From an uncultured Prevotella sp. (GTDB taxonomy: Bacteria > Bacteroidota > Bacteroidia > Bacteroidales > Bacteroidaceae): a stretch of DNA of 55,278 nucleotides. Made by a program: the position numbers and the translations under genes. The notes under the pieces were generated by a model that saw nothing but the letters and a program-made list of their open reading frames with translations, made no database searches and had not been told where the DNA came from. Of this stretch, positions 26,917-34,708 are shown in pieces. The DNA lies in assembly GCA_946405145.1 (NCBI GenBank), contig CAMJGE010000013.1:1-55278 (forward strand), read 5' to 3'. How positions within the stretch are numbered: the first letter of the stretch is position 1; the number at the start of each line of letters is the position of its first letter.

Positions 26917-27591
26917 ATGATTAAGTTAGAAAACATTCAGAAGGTGTTCCGCACGGAAGAGGTGGAAACCGTAGCATTGGGCGGTGTATCGCTCGAAGTG
27001 AAGAAAGGTGAGTTTGTTGCCATCATGGGGCCTTCGGGCTGTGGCAAATCTACCTTATTAAATATATTGGGCTTGCTTGATAATCCCACTAGTGGACAAT
27101 ATCTGCTCGATGGGCAGGATGTGGGTTCGCTCAAGGAGAGTCAGCGCACGAAGGTTCGCAAGGGGCAGATTGGTTTCGTGTTTCAGAGTTTTAACCTCAT
27201 TGACGAACTGAACGTGGAGGAAAATGTAGAATTGCCACTGACTTACCTGGGTGTCCCCAAGAAGGAGCGTAAGGCGAGGATAGAAGAGGTGCTGCGCCGT
27301 ATGGCTATCAGCCATCGCTCGCATCATTTCCCCCAGCAGCTTTCAGGAGGTCAGCAGCAGCGTGTCGCCATTGCTAGAGCCGTTGTGATGAATCCCAAGC
27401 TGATCCTCGCCGATGAGCCCACTGGTAATCTTGACTCCAAGAACGGTCTGGAGGTGATGCAGTTGCTTACCCAACTGAATCAAGAGGGAACGACTGTTGT
27501 GATGGTGACGCACTCAGAACGTGATGCCGGCTATGCCCAGCGTGTCATCAATCTGCTCGATGGTCAGGTGGTGCCAGAGGTCAGACTCTGA
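26917..27591 (+). CDS. ABC transporter ATP-binding protein, MacB/LolD type
   Basis: A 224-aa ATPase with Walker [11 protein letters not shown]-loop FVFQSFNL, signature [14 protein letters not shown], Walker [14 protein letters not shown] and H-loop [13 protein letters not shown]. It energizes the FtsX-type permease encoded five bases upstream. It ends one base before the convergent recO stop, so the operon has no separate terminator here. Confidence 0.94.
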   Translation: MIKLENIQKVFRTEEVETVALGGVSLEVKKGEFVAIMGPSGCGKSTLLNILGLLDNPTSGQYLLDGQDVGSLKESQRTKVRKGQIGFVFQSFNLIDELNVEENVELPLTYLGVPKKERKARIEEVLRRMAISHRSHHFPQQLSGGQQQRVAIARAVVMNPKLILADEPTGNLDSKNGLEVMQLLTQLNQEGTTVVMVTHSERDAGYAQRVINLLDGQVVPEVRL

Positions 27592-27592
27592 T

Positions 27593-28318
27593 TTATTGGT
27601 AGAGTTCCTGAAGGACAGAGACGGACTTCAGTTCTGGAAAGTCGGGAAGATGCAGGCGATAGTAGATGAGTGATACTTCCAACAAGCGGTTACGCTCCTG
27701 ATGCGACATGCGGAACAGGTGCATTGTGGGGAAGTCCATACGCATCATCAGCTGTATCTTCTCGGCTTCCTGTGGATAGAGGAAGTCGCGATGTACTGGT
27801 GGAGTTGACAGAAAGACACTCTCGCGGAGGTCGAAGTAATCGCCAGTCTGATAGTGCTCGAGATTAGGATAGAAGCCTAAGAAACGGGAGAGTCGCATGA
27901 GAAACACCAGATGGAAGTTGGCAAAGCGGTCTGTCTGGGCATCGAGCCACTGGATGCTGTTAACAATGTAGTCGAACAGCGGCTCATTATGCTGTTCGGA
28001 CCGGAGTGCGTAATAGAGAAACTCTGCGACGAACAGTGAGATGGACAGTTTGTGAGGGTCGAAGGGAATCGACGAGAAAGGAGATGCCAACCTAACATCC
28101 GACAGCTTTTGGAGTTGAAGCTTGGGTCGCAGGTCGGCTTCTATCTCGAGTAGCGTCAACGGCTGAAACAGCTGTTTCTTAATCTTGCCTTTTACTGATT
28201 TGGGAATGCTGACTATAAACGACTGCCTGCCCTGACTCCGTGTAAACATATCCACAATAAGTCGGGTCTCACCATATTTCAGGGAATGGAGCACAATAGC
28301 CTGAGTTTTCGTCAACAT
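27593..28318 (-). CDS. recO: DNA repair protein RecO
   Basis: RecO (241 aa from ATG at 28318) helps load RecA in the RecFOR recombination-repair pathway. It has the OB-fold opening TKTQAIVLHSLKYGETRLIVDMFTRSQGRQSFIV and the helical C-terminal part (FVAEFLYYALR onward). Bacteroidetes RecO often lacks the zinc-binding cysteines, as here. The ATG is six bases downstream of a perfect -7 box; a TTG three codons upstream lies on the box and is rejected. Confidence 0.92.
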   Translation of the reverse strand: MLTKTQAIVLHSLKYGETRLIVDMFTRSQGRQSFIVSIPKSVKGKIKKQLFQPLTLLEIEADLRPKLQLQKLSDVRLASPFSSIPFDPHKLSISLFVAEFLYYALRSEQHNEPLFDYIVNSIQWLDAQTDRFANFHLVFLMRLSRFLGFYPNLEHYQTGDYFDLRESVFLSTPPVHRDFLYPQEAEKIQLMMRMDFPTMHLFRMSHQERNRLLEVSLIYYRLHLPDFPELKSVSVLQELYQ

Positions 28319-28324
28319 ACGCTG

Positions 28325-28332
28325 CAAAGATA
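28325..28332 (-). promoter_or_regulatory. -7 box of recO, possibly leaderless
   Basis: Minus-strand TATCTTTG is followed by only six bases (CAGCGT) before the recO ATG. The transcript leader would be zero to about three bases. Confidence 0.65.
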
Positions 28333-28403
28333 CAAAGAAAAAGAGAATATGGGTGCCAAAAAGGAGAAAAAAAGCCCGAAAAGCACATTTTTTTTAAGGA
28401 AAA

Positions 28404-28435
28404 TTTGGTAGATTGGAAAAATAGCAGTACTTTTG
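28404..28435 (+). promoter_or_regulatory. Promoter of the tRNA-Glu gene
   Basis: TTTG at 28404-28407 and TACTTTTG at 28428-28435 are separated by 20 bp, close to the ideal Bacteroidetes -33/-7 arrangement. The tRNA begins 18 bases after the -7 box. Confidence 0.8.
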
Positions 28436-28453
28436 CACCCGCTAATTTGCGAT

Positions 28454-28525
28454 GGTCCCATCGTCTATCGGCTAGGACAAGAGATTTTCATTCTCTAAAG
28501 AGGGGTTCGATTCCCCTTGGGACTA
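28454..28525 (+). tRNA. tRNA-Glu (anticodon TTC)
   Basis: The 72-base sequence folds as a complete cloverleaf: acceptor GGTCCCA with TGGGACT (first pair G-U), a four-pair D stem, anticodon stem AGAGA/TCTCT with loop TTTTCAT (anticodon TTC), and T arm AGGGG-TTCGATT-CCCCT. The discriminator base is A. CCA is not encoded, as usual in this phylum. Confidence 0.96.
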
Positions 28526-28536
28526 CACTAATTAAA

Positions 28537-28640
28537 TCCGCCATCTGCACAGCCAGTGCTACTGATTATTTTGGGAACGGTGGCGGAGGGCATCTGAAAA
28601 GGCGCCCGCCCAGGGCAGTCATCATGACGCAAGACCCATA
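28537..28640 (+). ncRNA. GC-rich structured segment before rpsT, candidate leader RNA
   Basis: Between tRNA-Glu and rpsT lies a GC-rich, non-coding stretch in an otherwise A/T-rich spacer. A 9-bp stem pairs 28537-28545 (TCCGCCATC) with 28579-28587, enclosing a GCAC/GTGC hairpin. Downstream, GGGC at 28588-28591 and GGGC at 28613-28616 can compete for GCCC copies at 28604-28611. No promoter box lies between the tRNA and rpsT. It may be a cis-regulatory leader of ribosomal protein S20 or a small RNA; I do not recognise the family. Confidence 0.4.
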
Positions 28641-28674
28641 AGCTTTATATTAACAACAAAATTTCATTAAAAAA

Positions 28675-28929
28675 ATGGCAAATCACAAATCATCAGTGAA
28701 GAGAATCCGCCAGGACAAGAAAAAGGCGCTTCACAATCACTATTACGCAAAAACAATGCGTAACGCTGTGCGTAAGCTGCGCGCTCTGACAAACAAGGAA
28801 GAGGCTGTTGCTCTGTATCCAAAGGTACAGAAGATGCTGGACAAGCTGGCTAAGACCAACATTATCCATAAGAACAAGGCCGCTAACCTGAAGTCAAGTC
28901 TCGCTTTGCACATCAACAAGCTGGGATAA
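28675..28929 (+). CDS. rpsT: 30S ribosomal protein S20
   Basis: bS20 (84 aa) binds 16S rRNA at the foot of the 30S subunit. The sequence [24 protein letters not shown], rich in Lys and Arg and helical throughout, is typical in length and composition. It has no promoter of its own that I can see, and may be read from the tRNA-Glu promoter through the structured leader. A strong terminator follows. Confidence 0.96.
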   Translation: MANHKSSVKRIRQDKKKALHNHYYAKTMRNAVRKLRALTNKEEAVALYPKVQKMLDKLAKTNIIHKNKAANLKSSLALHINKLG

Positions 28930-28949
28930 TAATTAATTATACAGACTTG

Positions 28950-28984
28950 AACCGCAGCCCCCAAAGGGTTGCGGTTATTTTTTG
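28950..28984 (+). terminator. Rho-independent terminator of rpsT
   Basis: An 11-bp stem (AACCGCAGCCC at 28950-28960 against 28966-28976, one G-U pair, loop CCAAA) is followed by ATTTTTTG. Confidence 0.9.
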
Positions 28985-29028
28985 TAGTTTTTTAGCAGAT
29001 AAACTATGTTTATCTGACTTTTTTTTTG

Positions 29029-29036
29029 TACCTTTG
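29029..29036 (+). promoter_or_regulatory. -7 box of gyrB
   Basis: TACCTTTG lies 24 bases before the gyrB ATG at 29061, downstream of a long T-run. Confidence 0.75.
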
Positions 29037-29060
29037 CAACCAATTAGTGAAACAAAGAAA

Positions 29061-31037
29061 ATGACAGAAGAACAACTGAACCAAGAAAAAAACTATTCCG
29101 CGAGCAATATTCAGGTGCTCGAAGGACTTGAGGCTGTACGTAAGCGCCCTGCTATGTACATTGGTGACATTAGTGAGAAGGGTCTTCACCACCTGGTTAA
29201 CGAGACAGTCGATAACTCCATTGATGAGGCTATGGCTGGCTACTGTACACATATTGAGGTAACTATCAATGAAGACAACTCCATTACCGTACAGGATAAC
29301 GGACGTGGTATTCCTGTAGATGAGCATGAGAAGATGCATAAGTCTGCCCTAGAGGTGGTTATGACTGTGCTGCATGCCGGTGGTAAGTTTGATAAGGGCT
29401 CCTATAAGGTGTCTGGAGGTCTGCACGGTGTGGGTGTAAGTTGCGTAAACGCACTTTCTACTCACATGTTGTCTCAGGTGTTCCGTAACGGTCACATCTA
29501 TCAGCAGGAGTATGAAAAAGGTAAGCCGCTCTACGATGTGAAGATTGTGGGTGATACGGACAAGACTGGTACCCGTCAGCAGTTTTGGCCTGATGGGAGT
29601 ATCTTCACCACCACAGAATACAAGTATGACATTATTGCCCGTCGTATGCGTGAGTTGGCATATCTGAATGCCGGCATCACCATTACCCTTACTGATCTGC
29701 GTCCTGATGAAGAGGGTAACCTGAAGCAGCCAGAGGTGTTCCATGCCAAGGACGGTCTGAAGGAGTTTGTGCGTTATGTGGATCGTCATCGTACCCACCT
29801 CTTCGACGATGTCATCTATCTGAAGACAGAAAAGCAGGGTACACCTATTGAGGTGGCTGTGATGTATAATACTGACTATAGCGAGAATATCCACTCTTAT
29901 GTAAACAATATCAATACGATCGAGGGCGGTACTCACTTGATGGGTTTCCGTGCTGCGCTCACTCGTACACTAAAGGCTTATGCTGATGCCGATCCTCAGA
30001 TCTCCAAGCAGATTGAGAAGGCTAAGATTGAGATCGCTGGTGAGGACTTCCGTGAAGGTCTTTCAGCTGTAATCTCTATTAAGGTAGCTGAACCTCAGTT
30101 CGAAGGACAGACAAAGACCAAGCTTGGTAACTCAGAAGTAGCTGGTGCTGTTCAGCAGGCTGTTGGTGAAGCTCTGAGCAATTATCTGGAGGAGCATCCA
30201 AAGGAGGCCAAACTGATTTGCGACAAGGTGGTGCTTGCTGCTACAGCTCGTATCGCTGCCCGCAAGGCTCGTGAGAGTGTTCAGCGTAAGAACCCAATGA
30301 CTGGTGGCGGTCTGCCTGGAAAACTCGCCGACTGCTCAAATAAGGATCCTCAGCAGTGTGAGATATTCCTCGTAGAGGGTGACTCCGCTGGTGGATCTGC
30401 CAAGTCTGGTCGTGATCGTCATTTCCAGGCTATCCTTCCCCTTCGCGGTAAGATCTTGAACGTTGAAAAAGTTCAGTGGCACCGTGTGTTTGAGTCTGAG
30501 TCTGTGATGAACATTATCCAGAGTATTGGCGTACGTTTCGGTGTGGAAGGTGAAGGTGATCGTGAGGCTAACATTGATAAACTGCGTTATAACAAGATTA
30601 TCATCATGACCGATGCCGATGTCGATGGTTCTCACATCGACACGCTGATCATGACTCTCTTCTATCGCTTTATGCCACAGGTTATCCAGGGTGGTCATCT
30701 TTATATTGCTACACCGCCGCTTTACAAGTGTACTTATAAGAAGCAGTCCGAGTATTGCTACACAGAGCAGCAGCGTCAGGCCTTTATTGATAAATATGTG
30801 GCTGGTAATGGTGAAGATAAGGCGCTGCATACACAGCGTTACAAAGGTCTTGGTGAGATGAACCCAGAGCAGTTGTGGGAAACTACCATGAACCCTGAAA
30901 ACCGCTTGCTGAAGCAGGTAAGTATTGAGAATGCAGCTGAGGCTGATGAGATCTTCTCTATGCTGATGGGTGATGACGTAGAACCACGCCGTGAATTCAT
31001 CGAGAAGAACGCTACTTATGCAAACATCGATGCGTAA
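29061..31037 (+). CDS. gyrB: DNA gyrase subunit B
   Basis: GyrB (658 aa) is the ATPase subunit of gyrase, which introduces negative supercoils. The GHKL ATPase has NETVDNSIDEA, DNGRGIPVD and GGLHGVGVSCVNAL. The TOPRIM domain has EGDSAGGSAKSGRD and DADVDGSHI, and the C-terminal block is RYKGLGEMNPEQLWETTM. The frame continues 38 codons upstream through the rpsT terminator and the promoter, so the ATG at 29061 is the start. GyrB rather than ParE is supported by the overall sequence. Confidence 0.95.
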   Translation: MTEEQLNQEKNYSASNIQVLEGLEAVRKRPAMYIGDISEKGLHHLVNETVDNSIDEAMAGYCTHIEVTINEDNSITVQDNGRGIPVDEHEKMHKSALEVVMTVLHAGGKFDKGSYKVSGGLHGVGVSCVNALSTHMLSQVFRNGHIYQQEYEKGKPLYDVKIVGDTDKTGTRQQFWPDGSIFTTTEYKYDIIARRMRELAYLNAGITITLTDLRPDEEGNLKQPEVFHAKDGLKEFVRYVDRHRTHLFDDVIYLKTEKQGTPIEVAVMYNTDYSENIHSYVNNINTIEGGTHLMGFRAALTRTLKAYADADPQISKQIEKAKIEIAGEDFREGLSAVISIKVAEPQFEGQTKTKLGNSEVAGAVQQAVGEALSNYLEEHPKEAKLICDKVVLAATARIAARKARESVQRKNPMTGGGLPGKLADCSNKDPQQCEIFLVEGDSAGGSAKSGRDRHFQAILPLRGKILNVEKVQWHRVFESESVMNIIQSIGVRFGVEGEGDREANIDKLRYNKIIIMTDADVDGSHIDTLIMTLFYRFMPQVIQGGHLYIATPPLYKCTYKKQSEYCYTEQQRQAFIDKYVAGNGEDKALHTQRYKGLGEMNPEQLWETTMNPENRLLKQVSIENAAEADEIFSMLMGDDVEPRREFIEKNATYANIDA

Positions 31038-31056
31038 GCAACGAATCAAATAATAA

Positions 31057-31098
31057 AAGAGAGCGCTGGCAAGTTGATACTTCCAGCGCTGTCTTTTT
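31057..31098. terminator. Bidirectional terminator between gyrB and ftsZ
   Basis: The stem AGCGCTGG (31062-31069) pairs with CCAGCGCT (31083-31090), flanked by A-rich sequence on the left and GTCTTTTT on the right. It can terminate gyrB (+) and the dcw operon (-) ending at ftsZ. Confidence 0.85.
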
Positions 31099-31111
31099 AT
31101 CTATGTTGAAA

Positions 31112-32449
31112 TCAAGCAAACTTAATTGTGCCCTGAAGGGGTTCTGGATTGTCTATGGGATTATTATTGTCATTTATATATTCATCACCACTAGCCTGGC
31201 TATTGATGCTGTCAAGAATCTCACGTGTACGTTTATAGGTAGGTGTTTGTTCAACAGCGGAGATGACATCGTCATTATCCAGATCTTCAGGACGGAACAG
31301 GTAGATGTTTGGACGGCGTTTATAGCGCTTGGTGCTGTTCTCTCCGCCATAATAGCGGTTACGGCGATCCTGCTTTAAAGCAGCTTTCTCCTGTTCTGCA
31401 GCAATGCGGTTGAGGTCCTCCTGACTTTGCTTTCTCAGATGACTACCCATACCATCTACATCTTCGATACCGAAACCTGTAGCAAGGATAGTAACCTTAA
31501 CTTTCTTGCCTAACTCAAGATCTGTAGCTAGACCCCATTTGATTTCAAAGTCATTGCCAAACTTTGCCATGAAATCGTTGACATCATTCATTTCCTCCAT
31601 CATCAGTGAGGTTTGGCCATCTTTGGATCCGGCAAATGAGATAGAGAGCAGTATCTTCTTTGAGTTAAAGATATCATTATCATTCAAAAGCGGTGAGTTC
31701 AAGGCATCGTCGATAGCTTTCTTGACACGTCCTTCACCTTCACCATATCCTGTTGACATAATTGCTACACCACCATCCTTCAATACTGTCTTCACATCGT
31801 TGAAGTCAAGGTTGATCAGTCCGTGAACTGTGATAATCTCTGCAATAGATTTTGCTGCGATACTCAGTGTGTCGTCAGCCTTTCCAAAAGCATCGAGTAC
31901 TGATAGCTCTGGATAGATTTCGCGCAGGCGTTCATTATTAATAACTAACAAGGCATCAACATGCTTAGACATTTCCTCCACACCATCGAGGGCCTGATCG
32001 ATCTTACGGTCTCCTTCGAAACGGAAAGGAATAGTAACGATACCAACGGTAAGGATACCAAGTTCTTTACTGACACGGGCAATGACAGGTGCTGCACCAG
32101 TACCTGTACCGCCACCCATACCAGCGGTAATGAATGCCATACGAGTACCGTCGTTAAGCATGGTACGGATGTCTTCAATACTCTCTTCAGCTGCCTGACG
32201 GGCTTTCTCAGGTTTGTTTCCTGCACCAAGACCTTCCTTGCCTAACTGTAGATGTACGGGTACAGGTGAGTCGTTTAGAGCCTGGTTATCTGTGTTGCAG
32301 AGTACGAAGGTTACGTCGTGGATACCTTCTCTATACATGTGGTTGACAGCGTTACCGCCGCCACCTCCGACACCAATCACTTTGATGATGCTCTGTCCCT
32401 TCTCCGGTGCTCCGAAGTCTAGGATATCTATGTTATTAAAATCAGTCAT
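31112..32449 (-). CDS. ftsZ: Cell division protein FtsZ
   Basis: FtsZ (445 aa) is the tubulin-like GTPase that forms the division ring. The GTP-binding motif GGGTGTGAAP, VIGVGGGGGNAVNHM at the N-terminus and the T7 loop NLDFNDVKTVL are intact. After the globular core (to about 320) comes a long basic linker. The usual C-terminal IPAFLR-like peptide is not obvious; instead there is DVISAVEQTPTYKRTRE about 50 residues before the end, followed by an Asn/Asp-rich tail. It is the last gene of the dcw cluster. The gap from ftsA carries 8-bp AATAGTTT-like repeats. Confidence 0.97.
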   Translation of the reverse strand: MTDFNNIDILDFGAPEKGQSIIKVIGVGGGGGNAVNHMYREGIHDVTFVLCNTDNQALNDSPVPVHLQLGKEGLGAGNKPEKARQAAEESIEDIRTMLNDGTRMAFITAGMGGGTGTGAAPVIARVSKELGILTVGIVTIPFRFEGDRKIDQALDGVEEMSKHVDALLVINNERLREIYPELSVLDAFGKADDTLSIAAKSIAEIITVHGLINLDFNDVKTVLKDGGVAIMSTGYGEGEGRVKKAIDDALNSPLLNDNDIFNSKKILLSISFAGSKDGQTSLMMEEMNDVNDFMAKFGNDFEIKWGLATDLELGKKVKVTILATGFGIEDVDGMGSHLRKQSQEDLNRIAAEQEKAALKQDRRNRYYGGENSTKRYKRRPNIYLFRPEDLDNDDVISAVEQTPTYKRTREILDSINSQASGDEYINDNNNPIDNPEPLQGTIKFA

Positions 32450-32450
32450 A

Positions 32451-32477
32451 ATCAGTACTATTAACTATTAAACTATT
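32451..32477 (-). repeat. 8-bp A/T-rich repeats in front of ftsZ
   Basis: On the minus strand the ftsA-ftsZ gap reads AAATAGTT, TAATAGTT, AATAGTA, then ACTGATT and the ATG. It resembles the spacers before sufC and rnhB. Confidence 0.5.
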
Positions 32478-33926
32478 TTATTCTTCTTCAACTATAGCCT
32501 TGCCGAATTTCAGGAATCCTTTCTTTAGTTTGTTCCAAGGACTGTTTTCTCTTCGGATAGCATCTTCCTCAGCCTTCTTCTTGAGTTCCTCCTCACGCTT
32601 CAGGCGATCCTCTTCTTCTTGTTGACGACGCTTTTCCTCTTCAGCTGCTTTCTTTTCAGCTTCAGTGCGGATGACGCCGGCGGGTATCTCGCCAGGCTGG
32701 CGTATAGGACGTGTGTCATTGGAGATGGTTGCAGCAGTATGTTTCGAGGCAAAGAGATCACCATTTGGATCGACATAGCTGCCGGCACAGTTAATATCGC
32801 CCTTAGCCAATAGACCAAGAACAGTATTCATCATACCGTTATGTGACTTAATGTCATCATTGTTAGAGAGGATAGTCTGTGATACGAACTTTGCAATACG
32901 GATCTTCTCCACATGTGTATGATTGACAAATGCCTTCTCAATATTCTTCATGTTTGATCCACCTCCTGTCAAAATAATACCGCCAAGTAATTTATCGTAG
33001 TATTCAGAAGGAATCTGGTACCATACATTTTCAATGATTTCCTCAAGTCTTCCCTCTACGATTTCGATAAACTTACGGCTCTCAATCTGACGCTCTGTAT
33101 CGATGGAGTATTTCAAGTCGTTATCGATATCACTATTATCGGTGAAGGCGCAACCATATTTAAGCTTCAACTTTTCGGCATCGCTTTCTTCAATCTGGAG
33201 GGTTGCAATATCCTTGGTGATATTGTTGCTACCTAAAGGAATAACGGCAAGATGGCGCAGGATATTCTTTGAATAGACAGAGACGGTAGTGGTATCTGAT
33301 CCGATATCAACAAGGGCACAGCCGGAACGACGTTCTGCTTCTGTCAGGACACTGTCGGCTAAGGCTAACGGAGCCAGATACATTTCTGCCACATTGATGC
33401 CAGCTGTTTCGAAGCACTTGTTCAGATTGCGATAGAAAGTGCCACGTTCTAGGATATTGAGGAAATTACCCTCCAAATGGTTTGCTTGAATGCCAACGGG
33501 ATCAAGTTGCAACTGAGAACCTACTTTATATTCCTGAACGGCAGCATCTAGAATTTCTTGATCGGGATATTCCATATTACGGTTGGCATCCATCAGTTCT
33601 ATCACCATATCCTGCGTGATGATGCTTTCGTTGGGCAGATCCTTGGCAATGACATTCTTAACACTGCGGATTGATTGGCCGCCTACACCCACATATACCT
33701 GACGAATTTCAGTCTTGAGTTGATTCTCTAACTTCCTGATGATGTTAGTGAGGCATTGAGCGGTCTTGTCGATATTATAGACCACGCCTTTGCGAATGAA
33801 AGCAGAAGAGTTCTCCTTAACAACAGCGAGTATCTGAATACTGCCGTCGAGATTCTTCTGTCCAGCGATACCGGTCATTTTGGATGAACCGAGTTCAATT
33901 GCTACGATAAATTCCTTTGCTGCCAT
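32478..33926 (-). CDS. ftsA: Cell division protein FtsA
   Basis: FtsA (482 aa) is the actin-like ATPase that tethers FtsZ to the membrane. It has the N-terminal IELGSSKMTGIAG phosphate motif, the SHS2/1C insert, LVDIGSDTTTVSVY, and GGIILTGGGSNMKNIE. A highly charged Glu/Lys/Arg coiled stretch (about 420-465) leads to a C-terminal amphipathic helix, NKLKKGFLKFGKAIVEEE, the membrane-targeting sequence. It lies between ftsQ and ftsZ as in most dcw clusters. Confidence 0.96.
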   Translation of the reverse strand: MAAKEFIVAIELGSSKMTGIAGQKNLDGSIQILAVVKENSSAFIRKGVVYNIDKTAQCLTNIIRKLENQLKTEIRQVYVGVGGQSIRSVKNVIAKDLPNESIITQDMVIELMDANRNMEYPDQEILDAAVQEYKVGSQLQLDPVGIQANHLEGNFLNILERGTFYRNLNKCFETAGINVAEMYLAPLALADSVLTEAERRSGCALVDIGSDTTTVSVYSKNILRHLAVIPLGSNNITKDIATLQIEESDAEKLKLKYGCAFTDNSDIDNDLKYSIDTERQIESRKFIEIVEGRLEEIIENVWYQIPSEYYDKLLGGIILTGGGSNMKNIEKAFVNHTHVEKIRIAKFVSQTILSNNDDIKSHNGMMNTVLGLLAKGDINCAGSYVDPNGDLFASKHTAATISNDTRPIRQPGEIPAGVIRTEAEKKAAEEEKRRQQEEEDRLKREEELKKKAEEDAIRRENSPWNKLKKGFLKFGKAIVEEE

Positions 33927-33943
33927 CTCTTATAATTATTATG

Positions 33944-34696
33944 TTACTTTCTTTTATTTTTTTTACAGATAATCTGGTTGTTGAATTCAACACTGATGTA
34001 GTTGTATTTATTCCAACCCACTTGATTGAGACCATAAATGTAGAATTTACGTAAACGGTCTAATTTCTTCTCAATGTCAATAGGTGCGCCTAAATAGGCA
34101 ATATGTTCTCCCACACGTGGAACTATTTCTATGGAACCATCTTCCAATACGTTTATCTGAACAATTTGATTTCTCCAGAATTTGTCGAATAGAATATGGT
34201 TGGCAACGCGTGTCAATGTGTTCTTTGCATATTTGGGACTAATAGTTCCAGTAGCGATGATCATGTCGGTGACATAGCGACTCTCCGGCATCATATTGCC
34301 ATGAGTGTCAAGATAATAGTTTTCACCATTATCTGTCAAGACCCTCACTACCGGGATGCGTTGCTTGATGCTGATACAGACATTACCACTCTGAGTTTTG
34401 TATGCCTCAGCCTTCTCAACGAAGGGGTTTTTCTGAAGTGTTTCTTCTATCTTTCTGGGACTTATATCACTCAGAGGTTGCTTGAGTGGGTATAAATGCT
34501 CTTTATTCAGGGCCTGTTTGATTTCATTGGCTGTCATAAAACCTTCAACAATGTTCTGCTCAATATCGATTTTCACCTCATTGCACTGCCTGCCTTTCGC
34601 ATCGGGTTTGTTAAATGCAGTGACAGCCATTAGCAAATAGGCGGCAACGACAATGTCGCAGACAACTATCAAGGTCTTTTTCCAGTCGATATACAT
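33944..34696 (-). CDS. ftsQ: Cell division protein FtsQ
   Basis: A 250-aa bitopic protein with a short cytoplasmic N-terminus, one transmembrane helix (about residues 8-27, TLIVVCDIVVAAYLLMAVTA), and a periplasmic POTRA-like region with NPFVEKAEAYKTQSGNVCISIKQRIPVVRV, then the FtsQ beta domain. In other bacteria FtsQ scaffolds the divisome with FtsL and FtsB. Sequence identity within this family is low; position between murC and ftsA carries much of the identification. Confidence 0.9.
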   Translation of the reverse strand: MYIDWKKTLIVVCDIVVAAYLLMAVTAFNKPDAKGRQCNEVKIDIEQNIVEGFMTANEIKQALNKEHLYPLKQPLSDISPRKIEETLQKNPFVEKAEAYKTQSGNVCISIKQRIPVVRVLTDNGENYYLDTHGNMMPESRYVTDMIIATGTISPKYAKNTLTRVANHILFDKFWRNQIVQINVLEDGSIEIVPRVGEHIAYLGAPIDIEKKLDRLRKFYIYGLNQVGWNKYNYISVEFNNQIICKKNKRK

Positions 34697-34708
34697 GATC
34701 CTATTTGA

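Noticed and set aside
28947..29060. Upstream extension of gyrB by 38 codons
   Set aside because: It overlaps the rpsT terminator and the gyrB -7 box, so it cannot be translated from the main promoter.
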